Origin: Rickettsia sp.
GTDB taxonomy: Bacteria > Pseudomonadota > Alphaproteobacteria > Rickettsiales > Rickettsiaceae
Reading direction: 5' to 3'
NCBI GenBank assembly: GCA_031254535.1
Contig: JAIRUG010000092.1
Location: 1-5,383, forward strand
Length of the DNA: 5,383 bases
The notes beneath the pieces were generated by a model that searched no databases, was not told the DNA's origin, and was given only the letters and a program-made list of their open reading frames with translations. Positions within the stretch are counted from its first letter, which is position 1, and every line of letters begins with the position of its first letter. Below, one piece after another: positions 1-5,264 of this stretch. The position numbers and the translations under genes are program-made.

Positions 1-111
1 CATTACTGGTTTAAAATTAAGCAGCAGAGCAGGAAAAGTGCTGGTAATTTCTCTGATTTCTTTCAGGCAGTTTGGGCAGCATTAGCTGATGTCGCCATAT
101 TATCTAGTTAA
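1..111 (+). CDS. Possible 3' end of an unidentified gene (partial, runs in from the left)
   Basis: Frame 1 is open from the window edge to a TAA at 109-111, giving 36 residues that end in AALADVAILSS. The peptide starts HYWFKIKQQSRK and is basic, then becomes aromatic and hydrophobic. I do not recognise the family. It would end 10 bp before the stop of the convergent ABC gene, a sensible convergent layout. Caution is needed: frame 2 on the same strand is also open until about position 86, and one minus-strand frame is open over about 80 bases here, so frame choice is not secure. The stretch is less A+T-rich than the window average. It does not encode the missing ABC nucleotide-binding domain in any frame: no Walker A, signature or Walker B motif is visible. 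Confidence 0.3.
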   Translation, partial: HYWFKIKQQSRKSAGNFSDFFQAVWAALADVAILSS

Positions 112-121
112 GCTATACCAA

Positions 122-1066
122 CTATACCGATCCTTTCTCCAGCATGGAAAATATGATATTGTCTAATAACTGATCAACTGCCCATTCAATGTTAAAAGTA
201 ATCACTATACTGACAGTAAAATCACCAGCGGTGATTTGTCCAGTTTTGTATAAATATGCTGACATAAATATTTGGGCTGCTGCCAGTAGAGTAATTAATA
301 TACTATCGGTCAGATCTACATAATAAGCGTCATATATCCGAGTTTTTCGATCCCAACCTTTCCATTTATCAATGGCAGGCAGGAGCTTTAGTTTCAGTTC
401 TGTCCAAACATTGCCAATAATTTTAATACCAAAAATATTGGTAACAGAGTCATTGATAATGCCTACTGCTTCTTGTCGTGCCTTAACATATTCTTCTTGC
501 AGCTGCATTTGTTTCTGGAGTAAAACTGACAATATGGGACTGTATACCGCAATAAAAACAATTGATACTTCGGCTATCCTATAATTTATTGTGCACAAAA
601 ATATTATGCCGATTACAATAGTTGTAAACTGTACCAAAGAACGATAAAGAACAGTGAGTATAGTTATAATAGCATCTTGAAAATCAGTAATTTTACTGGC
701 AATTTCTCCTGATAAATGGGAATCAAACCAATGTAAAGAATGTTTCATAGTCTTGCTATAGACATCTTCAACGATTTCTGCCAGTATCACTGGCTTATAT
801 TTAATATCAAAAAATCTAACAATAAAATACCCTCCGTGGTACATCATTTTATATAATACGAACAAGATAAGAAGTAGGGTAACATTGCTACTTGGATTCT
901 TGGCAATAGTATCAATAATTTCTTTGGTTTGATAATTAACTAAAATGCCAAGTAGTGCAATACAGATGACTATAAAAGTAAGGCTAGATAGGTATATTCG
1001 GTACTTGTAAGCCAAGGAGTATAAATATGATTTTAATGGGTAGTTTTGCTGTTTGGTAGAGATCAT
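122..1066 (-). CDS. ABC exporter transmembrane domain lacking its ATPase domain (truncated, probable pseudogene)
   Basis: The 314-residue product is the membrane half of a type IV (MsbA/multidrug-like) ABC exporter of the inner membrane. Six hydrophobic spans lie at about residues 25-44, 61-85, 133-155, 157-182, 252-274 and 282-304. After TM2 comes HWFDSHLSGEIASKITDF, matching the family pattern FFD..raGel.srl.nD, and the TM5-TM6 loop has the usual G.it.Gdf. A full half-transporter is normally about 570-600 residues. This one ends at SMLEKGSV, just where the linker to the nucleotide-binding domain should start, and no Walker A, LSGGQ or Walker B follows in any frame to the window edge. Without an ATPase partner it cannot act as a transporter, so gene decay is likely. 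The start is ATG 1066-1064, with an A/G-rich tract (AGAAAGAA) 7 nt upstream. An in-frame GTG at 1099 lies at or before the predicted transcription start. The specific substrate is unknown. Confidence 0.8.
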   Translation of the reverse strand: MISTKQQNYPLKSYLYSLAYKYRIYLSSLTFIVICIALLGILVNYQTKEIIDTIAKNPSSNVTLLLILFVLYKMMYHGGYFIVRFFDIKYKPVILAEIVEDVYSKTMKHSLHWFDSHLSGEIASKITDFQDAIITILTVLYRSLVQFTTIVIGIIFLCTINYRIAEVSIVFIAVYSPILSVLLQKQMQLQEEYVKARQEAVGIINDSVTNIFGIKIIGNVWTELKLKLLPAIDKWKGWDRKTRIYDAYYVDLTDSILITLLAAAQIFMSAYLYKTGQITAGDFTVSIVITFNIEWAVDQLLDNIIFSMLEKGSV

Positions 1067-1073
1067 AAAATAT

Positions 1074-1081
1074 TTCTTTCT
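1074..1081 (-). promoter_or_regulatory. Ribosome-binding tract supporting the ABC gene start at 1066
   Basis: The minus strand reads AGAAAGAA, 7 nt before the ATG at 1066-1064. It is only a loose match to AGGAGG, but purine-rich tracts at this spacing are usual in A+T-rich genomes. It favours this ATG over the GTG at 1099. Confidence 0.4.
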
Positions 1082-1102
1082 AATTATGCAAAAATGCACT
1101 TT

Positions 1103-1111
1103 ATCATAGCA
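1103..1111 (-). promoter_or_regulatory. Extended -10 promoter candidate for the ABC exporter gene
   Basis: On the minus strand this reads TGC-TATGAT, an extended -10 (TGn plus a 5/6 match to TATAAT). No good -35 hexamer sits 16-18 bp upstream, which is tolerable for extended -10 promoters. Transcription would start near 1096, giving a leader of about 30 nt that contains the purine tract before the ATG at 1066. Confidence 0.4.
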
Positions 1112-1165
1112 GGTTATACCTTCCCCACTAAGTGTTTTTTAGGATTTTTTAATTACGGTCTATCA

Positions 1166-1194
1166 TTGACAGAAGTCAGACATCACAATATATT
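1166..1194 (+). promoter_or_regulatory. Near-consensus sigma-70 promoter of asmA
   Basis: A perfect -35 box TTGACA (1166-1171) is followed by a 17-bp spacer and a -10 box TATATT (1189-1194, 5/6 match to TATAAT). Transcription should start near 1201, only about 10 nt before the asmA ATG at 1211. The leader would be almost absent, consistent with the lack of any Shine-Dalgarno sequence. Because the promoter lies inside the upstream in-frame extension of the asmA reading frame, it also argues against a start before 1200. Confidence 0.65.
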
Positions 1195-1210
1195 TAATAA
1201 AATAATTATA

Positions 1211-3637
1211 ATGAGCAGTATAGTGCAAAAATTTCTAAAATACTCAGTAGCATTATTTATTTTAATAATTGTTATATTGCTGATAACCCCTTTATTTATT
1301 TCTTTAGAATCATATAAAAAACTAGCCTATGATAAAGTCAAAGAAATAACTGGTCGAGAACTACAAATCAGTGGTAATATCACCATCTCTTTGTTGCCTA
1401 CTCCCACTATTGCAGTTAAAGATGTAACACTTTCTTCTCTACCTAATGCTCATTATCCTTCTTTATTGGAAGTTAAGGAGGTGAGTGCTTCTATTTCTAT
1501 ATTATCTCTACTTAAAGGAAAGATTGACATCTCAACGATTGAAATTAACAAACCAGTAATTAATTTAGAACGGATGCATAATGGTTTAGCTTCTTGGGAA
1601 TTTGCTAAAATGCCAACCAATGTTAGTAAAACCTCAACTGATAAAATGAACGATAGCAATGCACCATTTTCTTTATATATCAACTTAATTAAAATTGTTG
1701 ATGCTAAGTTAAATTATGTTGATTTTGCTGACAAGGCTAAAGGTAATAATGTTACCCCAACAACAATAGATATTGACAGATTAGAGATCAAAGACCTTCA
1801 TGGTCCATCTGATTTAGCCTGTCAGTTCCATTCTTTCGGCAATCATTATGATATCAAAGGTAATATACAAGACAAGCAAGGTGTCATAGCTTTAACAGTA
1901 GATTTAAATGCTCTACAAGAAAAGGTTAATTTCTCATGTAACTTTGCTTACGACAATATGACTTTTGCTGGGCAATTCAAATTGGAAGGAACTGCTAAAA
2001 ATCTACAGCGTATTCTTCCTAACATGCCTATTCTACATGATTTAGATCATAAACTAACTTTTAAAGTTAATAGTGATAAGAAATTATTAAAAATTAGTGA
2101 TATTGATTTTACCGCAGGTAAGCTATTGGCTAGGGGTAATGCTAATTTTCACTTTGCAGATAATAAGGTAGATTTAAGCATTAAATTATTGGATAAGACA
2201 TTTTCTTTGGCAACAAGCTTTGCCTATTTAGATCAAAATTTATCTTTAAATGGTCTTAATTTAACTGTAGATAAAGCTAATTTAACAGGCAATGTAGGGG
2301 TTAAGGATTGGGATAAAGATTTAGTGGTTTCTTATAATGTAAAAATTAGCGAGATATCAACCATTGCTAGTTTATTTGGCAAGACTCTACCGATTAATCT
2401 TGGAGATGTTTGGCTAAAGGGTGAGACTATTAAACAACAAAAATTTCTTAAAACTAATATAAATAAATTTACTCTTGAGTTAAAAAAGAAGCCTATAAAT
2501 TTCAGTGGGGCAGTAAGTATCGATTTAGCGTCTGCTAAACCAAAGATTTTATCAGATATAACAATAGCCTCCTTAAATTTAGATGATTTCACTGATGTAC
2601 CATCTAGTAGCGTATCTACTAGCTCTGTTCAAAGTGCAAACAATTATGTGCCTTGGTCTAAAGATACTATAGATTTATCATTTTTAAACAAGTTTGATGG
2701 AGACTTAACTTTAACTATACAGAAAATTATTAAAGGGAGTCTGATTTTTGATAATGTCAAAACTACTATGTCACTTGCAGGTGGCGTGCTAGATATTAAA
2801 TCTTTAAATGGCAATTTATATGGGGGTACTTTAGTTGCTACTGGACAAATTTCTTCGCAAGTTAATCAACCTATTAGCTTTAAAGCTAGTCTTAAAGATG
2901 CTAAGTTAAAAAATATAGTGTCACAAAATGTAGTCTCACAGGGAAGTAAAATTAAAGTTACGCAAGGGACTGTTAATTTTGTGACAGATCTCAAAACAAA
3001 AGGTCAAAGCCAATCTCAATATGTAGGTAACTTATTCGGTAAAGCCACATTAACAGCGTCTGATGGTATAGTTAGCGGATTTGATCTACAAAAACTATTA
3101 GATAGCCTTAAGAATATTAAAAACCTGGCAACTATTTTAAAAATGCTAGATATTTCCTTGGCAAGTGGTGAAACGAGCTTCCAAAAGCTTGCGGTAGATA
3201 GTGAAGTAAGAGAAGGTATAGTTAACATAACAGACGGTAAATTAGCTGTTGCTTCGTCAGAGGTAACAGTTACTGGAAATGTTAACCTGCCTAAATATAC
3301 ACTTGATATGGATAGTGTTATTAATGTAAATATAAAATCAATACCACCATTGAAAGTTCGTCTTTATGGCAATCTGAATAATCCACAGCATAAATTTGAT
3401 ACTAAAGCACTAAAGGAATATCTTGCGAAGAATTTAGTAAATAGTGTGGTTGACAACGTTACGAAAGGGAAAAAACCTGAAGACATATTAAAAAACATTA
3501 TTGGTGGTAAGAAAAGTAAACAACCTGAAGAAGCAGGAACACAAAACGATCACTATGGGGAATCTTCTACTAATAACGATTCTGTCAACAAAGTAAAATC
3601 TACTATTGAAAAGGGGTTAAAAGGATTATTTAAATAG
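1211..3637 (+). CDS. asmA: AsmA family protein (inner-membrane-anchored, envelope lipid homeostasis)
   Basis: This 808-residue protein has a short basic N-terminus (QKFLKY), one membrane anchor at about residues 12-31, and a long periplasmic part rich in alternating beta-strand patterns. The N-terminal AsmA domain is clear: LESYKKLAYDKVKEITGRELQISGN followed by LLPTPTIAVKDVTLSS. The C-terminal AsmA region shows GETSFQKLAVDS near 652, then VNITDGKLAVASSEVTVTGNVNL, then a proline-led PPLKVRLYGNLNNPQHKFD near 712-730, as in the family's C-terminal beta domain. From about 765 there is a charged, low-complexity tail. Members of the AsmA/TamB/YhdP group are thought to bridge the periplasm and move phospholipid to the outer membrane; AsmA itself was found as a suppressor of outer-membrane assembly defects. 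It is longer than E. coli AsmA (617 residues). The start was chosen because it directly precedes the anchor and follows the promoter. The frame stays open back to a TTG at 1046, but that overlaps the divergent gene. It ends in tandem stops TAG-TGA. Confidence 0.88.
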   Translation: MSSIVQKFLKYSVALFILIIVILLITPLFISLESYKKLAYDKVKEITGRELQISGNITISLLPTPTIAVKDVTLSSLPNAHYPSLLEVKEVSASISILSLLKGKIDISTIEINKPVINLERMHNGLASWEFAKMPTNVSKTSTDKMNDSNAPFSLYINLIKIVDAKLNYVDFADKAKGNNVTPTTIDIDRLEIKDLHGPSDLACQFHSFGNHYDIKGNIQDKQGVIALTVDLNALQEKVNFSCNFAYDNMTFAGQFKLEGTAKNLQRILPNMPILHDLDHKLTFKVNSDKKLLKISDIDFTAGKLLARGNANFHFADNKVDLSIKLLDKTFSLATSFAYLDQNLSLNGLNLTVDKANLTGNVGVKDWDKDLVVSYNVKISEISTIASLFGKTLPINLGDVWLKGETIKQQKFLKTNINKFTLELKKKPINFSGAVSIDLASAKPKILSDITIASLNLDDFTDVPSSSVSTSSVQSANNYVPWSKDTIDLSFLNKFDGDLTLTIQKIIKGSLIFDNVKTTMSLAGGVLDIKSLNGNLYGGTLVATGQISSQVNQPISFKASLKDAKLKNIVSQNVVSQGSKIKVTQGTVNFVTDLKTKGQSQSQYVGNLFGKATLTASDGIVSGFDLQKLLDSLKNIKNLATILKMLDISLASGETSFQKLAVDSEVREGIVNITDGKLAVASSEVTVTGNVNLPKYTLDMDSVINVNIKSIPPLKVRLYGNLNNPQHKFDTKALKEYLAKNLVNSVVDNVTKGKKPEDILKNIIGGKKSKQPEEAGTQNDHYGESSTNNDSVNKVKSTIEKGLKGLFK

Positions 3638-3651
3638 TGACTATATCTTAG

Positions 3652-3779
3652 TATACTCTTCTGCTTTGAAGAATTGGCTCCGTAAAACTTCGGGGCATTC
3701 GCGTGCTCACGTACTAGCTGTACGCTCCGCTTGCTCACCCCTTGTTTTACGTTCCAATTCTTCAAAGCAGAAGAGTATA
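3652..3779. repeat. 128-bp palindromic element with 26-bp perfect inverted arms (Rickettsia palindromic element-like)
   Basis: Arms 3652-3677 and 3754-3779 are exact reverse complements over 26 bp (the left arm starts TATACTCTTCTGC). Pairing resumes inside at 3681-3687 with 3745-3751 (CGTAAAA/TTTTACG), at GGGG 3692-3695 with CCCC 3738-3741, and at an apical CGTAC/GTACG stem (3710-3714 and 3720-3724) with a 5-nt loop. The interior is clearly more G+C-rich than its surroundings. Size and fold fit the class of Rickettsia palindromic elements of about 100-150 bp, but I cannot assign a family number. It begins 14 nt after the asmA stop, so the transcript would fold into a very stable hairpin there. 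Confidence 0.75.
3652..3779 (+). terminator. Probable 3' hairpin/terminator for asmA formed by the palindromic element
   Basis: The long inverted repeat starts 14 nt after the asmA stop and no other terminator is visible between them. No strong T-run follows the right arm (the sequence continues TTTAATG), so it is not a textbook intrinsic terminator. It may instead block read-through or protect the mRNA 3' end. This function is inferred from position. Confidence 0.35.
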
Positions 3780-3797
3780 TTTAATGTATCTTTATTT

Positions 3798-3840
3798 GGA
3801 TTGCTGCGTTGCCGCTTATCAAGCAGCTCTTCGCAATAAC
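3798..3840 (-). repeat. Repeat unit A of the CATTGCGAG...GCAATCC family (inverted, degenerate)
   Basis: On the minus strand this 43-bp unit begins GTTATTGCGAAG and ends GCAACGCAGCAATCC, the same core as units B and C with a few differences (GTTATTGCG against GTCATTGCG). It faces unit B head-on and can pair with it through both ends: CGCAATAAC with GTCATTGCG (one G-A difference) and GGATTGC with GCAATCC. Confidence 0.6.
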
Positions 3841-3859
3841 AATTATAGGTATTACATAC

Positions 3860-3897
3860 GTCATTGCGAGCGAACGTATGTGAGCGTGGCAATCCAT
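3860..3897 (+). repeat. Repeat unit B of the CATTGCGAG...GCAATCC family
   Basis: This 38-bp unit starts GTCATTGCGAGCG and ends GTGGCAATCCAT. It lies between oppositely oriented units A and C and can pair with either. Its 5' part also has a small hairpin of its own: ACATACG (3854-3860) with CGTATGT (3875-3881), 7 bp with a 14-nt loop. The core is a recurrent intergenic repeat in rickettsial and other intracellular bacterial genomes, from general knowledge. Confidence 0.65.
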
Positions 3898-3909
3898 GAG
3901 GCTTATTAT

Positions 3910-3947
3910 ATGGATTGCTTCGTTGGCTATGCCTCCTCGCAATGACG
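3910..3947 (-). repeat. Repeat unit C of the CATTGCGAG...GCAATCC family (inverted)
   Basis: On the minus strand this 38-bp unit begins CGTCATTGCGAGG and ends AACGAAGCAATCCAT. With unit B it forms a 91-bp hairpin: 3858-3870 pairs with 3936-3948 (13 bp, perfect), and 3889-3897 pairs with 3910-3918 (9 bp, perfect) around a 12-nt loop. On the plus strand the stem is followed by TTTT (3947-3951 reads GTTTT). Confidence 0.65.
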
Positions 3948-3975
3948 TTTTAATTGGCAACTCGCGTTATATAAC

Positions 3976-4572
3976 CTAATGCCAAGAACGTGATTCAATA
4001 GCTTCAGCAATATTTTCTGTGGTCTTTAGAACTTTTATAATTACAGGAATTAGTATTGCAATAAAATTACGCTCTAAACCACGAGTACGCTGAGCTATAG
4101 TTATTTCCTGAAAAATACTAACAATCATAGGAATAAATCGTATAGCAAGGGATAGTGATAGGCTTACTTTTTTGTGATTAACTCCAACATAAGATAATAG
4201 AACTAAAATTTCATTAAGACTATCAATCATTTCAGATATACGGGTTGTAAGTGTTATCAATGAAGCAAAAAGTACTAATGTGCTAAATCGAATGACTACT
4301 TGTATTCCTACTATCCAATTTGCAGTAAATATATGAAGGAGTACAATAATTAGTAATATAACCGCAATTGGTCGTAATTGAATAAGTAATTTTTGCAATG
4401 GTACTTTAGCTATAAAATATAATAAAAATGTAAACAATAAACTTGTAGTTAGCAAAAATAAATTAGATATTAAAAATAATAAGCTGGAAAAAATAATTAG
4501 AGAGTATAGTTTAATCTTGGGAGATAAACGATGAATAGGAGAATTGTATTGATAATAACTATCTAGATTCAT
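3976..4572 (-). CDS. ecfT: Energy-coupling factor transporter transmembrane protein EcfT (CbiQ/BioN-like)
   Basis: This 198-residue integral membrane protein is the coupling component of an ECF vitamin transporter. It connects the ATPase to a substrate-binding S protein. Hydrophobic spans lie at about residues 23-53, 66-83, 86-110, 138-155 and 168-182. The first EcfT coupling motif is plain, AQRTRG at 160-165 (family consensus A-R-G). The second, at the extreme C-terminus, is AIESRS at 191-196, with Ser where Gly is usual, followed only by WH. These motif helices sit in grooves of the ATPases. The length matches the short BioN-type EcfT of biotin transporters rather than the longer (about 260 residues) shared EcfT of Firmicutes. 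It is translated from an ATG overlapping the ATPase stop codon, with no Shine-Dalgarno tract of its own, so coupled translation is likely. The substrate is probably biotin, by inference; no BioY gene is present here. Confidence 0.82.
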   Translation of the reverse strand: MNLDSYYQYNSPIHRLSPKIKLYSLIIFSSLLFLISNLFLLTTSLLFTFLLYFIAKVPLQKLLIQLRPIAVILLIIVLLHIFTANWIVGIQVVIRFSTLVLFASLITLTTRISEMIDSLNEILVLLSYVGVNHKKVSLSLSLAIRFIPMIVSIFQEITIAQRTRGLERNFIAILIPVIIKVLKTTENIAEAIESRSWH

Positions 4573-5264
4573 ATCATTATATTTTTATATAAAGGTATAG
4601 TAATAGAAGGATGACCATCTCCAATTATTTGTCCTTGGTCAAAAACAATTACCCTATCAAAATTCGATAATAATTCAAGGTCATGGGAAATCACAATAAC
4701 CATTTGTTTTAGATTTTCTATTATTTGAAAAATATTTTTTTTATTTCTTAAGTCTAATAATGTTGTAGGTTCATCAAATACTATATAATCTGGTTCCATT
4801 ACTAATACTCCCGCAATAGCTAATAGTTGTTTCTGCCCACCACTAAGAAGATGTGAAGGTGATTTACGTAAGTTATGAATATTGTATAGAGATAAGATTG
4901 AACTTATCTTTTTTTCAATTTGCTCTTGCTCATAACCAAGATTTTTTAAACCAAAAGCAAGATCTTCTTCAACTATTGGGAAAACAATTTGATTATCTGG
5001 ATTCTGAAATACAAAGCCAACTTTACGCCTTACTTCTTTATCAAATTTACGTGTATCTAACCCTTCAATTGTTACCAATCCACTAGTAGGTAAGGCAATG
5101 CCGTTGAGAAGTCTTGCAAAAGTACTTTTTCCACTACCGTTTGCTCCTACTATACCAATTTTTCTTTCACATAATGTTAAATTGATGTTTGATAAAATTA
5201 GGGTGCATATACGTCTATTATCATAATTGTTGATTCTATAACTAACATTTTCAAGTTTTATCAT
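4569..5264 (-). CDS. ecfA: Energy-coupling factor transporter ATPase (CbiO/BioM-like)
   Basis: This 231-residue ABC ATPase powers an ECF vitamin importer on the cytoplasmic face of the inner membrane. Numbered from the chosen ATG, all motifs are intact: Walker [10 protein letters not shown] (40-48), Q-loop FQNPDNQ with Gln 87, signature LSGGQ (140-144), Walker B YIVFDEPT (160-167) with catalytic Glu 165, D-loop LLD (169-171), and switch His 194 in SHD. The stretch [19 protein letters not shown] is characteristic of ECF ATPases and reads like BioM. It is the first gene of a two-gene operon; its TGA overlaps the ecfT ATG by 4 bp (ATGA). Only one ATPase is encoded here, so it would act as a homodimer. 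The frame is open upstream to a TTG at 5303 (13 more residues), but [10 protein letters not shown] is the normal family start. Neither start has a convincing Shine-Dalgarno sequence. Confidence 0.88.
   Translation of the reverse strand: MIKLENVSYRINNYDNRRICTLILSNINLTLCERKIGIVGANGSGKSTFARLLNGIALPTSGLVTIEGLDTRKFDKEVRRKVGFVFQNPDNQIVFPIVEEDLAFGLKNLGYEQEQIEKKISSILSLYNIHNLRKSPSHLLSGGQKQLLAIAGVLVMEPDYIVFDEPTTLLDLRNKKNIFQIIENLKQMVIVISHDLELLSNFDRVIVFDQGQIIGDGHPSITIPLYKNIMI

Larger units (their letters stand above)
3858..3948. terminator. Large hairpin between convergent genes, possible terminator for ecfT
   Basis: Units B and C form a 91-bp stem-loop with 13-bp outer and 9-bp inner perfect stems. It lies 27 nt beyond the ecfT stop on that transcript. 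In the ecfT direction no T-run follows it; in the plus direction only TTTT does. A role as a terminator or as a barrier to convergent read-through is inferred from position alone. Confidence 0.3.
3638..3975. other. Convergent intergenic region filled with palindromic repeats, no gene
   Basis: This 338-bp spacer lies between the 3' ends of asmA and ecfT. Short frames on both strands cross it (for example minus 3707-3892 and plus 3742-3945), but their peptides are translations of the repeats and have no start context, so I do not call genes. Two separate repeat structures, 3652-3779 and 3798-3948, account for most of the length. I see no tRNA or other RNA gene here. Confidence 0.7.

Noticed and set aside
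372..584. Plus-strand 70-residue open frame
   Set aside because: It is antisense to the ABC membrane domain and low in plausible protein character (Ser/Cys/Ile-rich shadow).
1067..1099. GTG start giving 11 more residues to the ABC membrane protein
   Set aside because: It lies at the predicted transcription start near 1096, while the ATG at 1066 has a purine-rich tract at proper spacing.
1046..1210. A 55-residue N-terminal extension of AsmA starting at a TTG
   Set aside because: It would overlap the divergent ABC gene start, place residues ahead of the normal membrane-anchor N-terminus, and contain the asmA promoter itself.
3553..3945. Short open frames on both strands across the intergenic repeats (61-70 residues)
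   Set aside because: Their peptides are translations of the palindromic repeats and the antisense end of asmA, with no start context or family resemblance.
3798..3948. CRISPR-like array
   Set aside because: The three units alternate in orientation, vary in sequence and have unequal spacing (19 and 12 bp), unlike direct repeats with unique spacers.
3954..3985. Small inverted repeat TTGGCA...TGCCAA around GTTATATAAC next to the ecfT stop
   Set aside because: The arms are only 6 bp over a 20-nt gap and the inner palindrome leaves no loop, so it is not a convincing terminator.
4853..5086. Plus-strand 77-residue open frame
   Set aside because: It is antisense to the conserved core of the ECF ATPase (Q-loop to signature) and has no independent coding signs.
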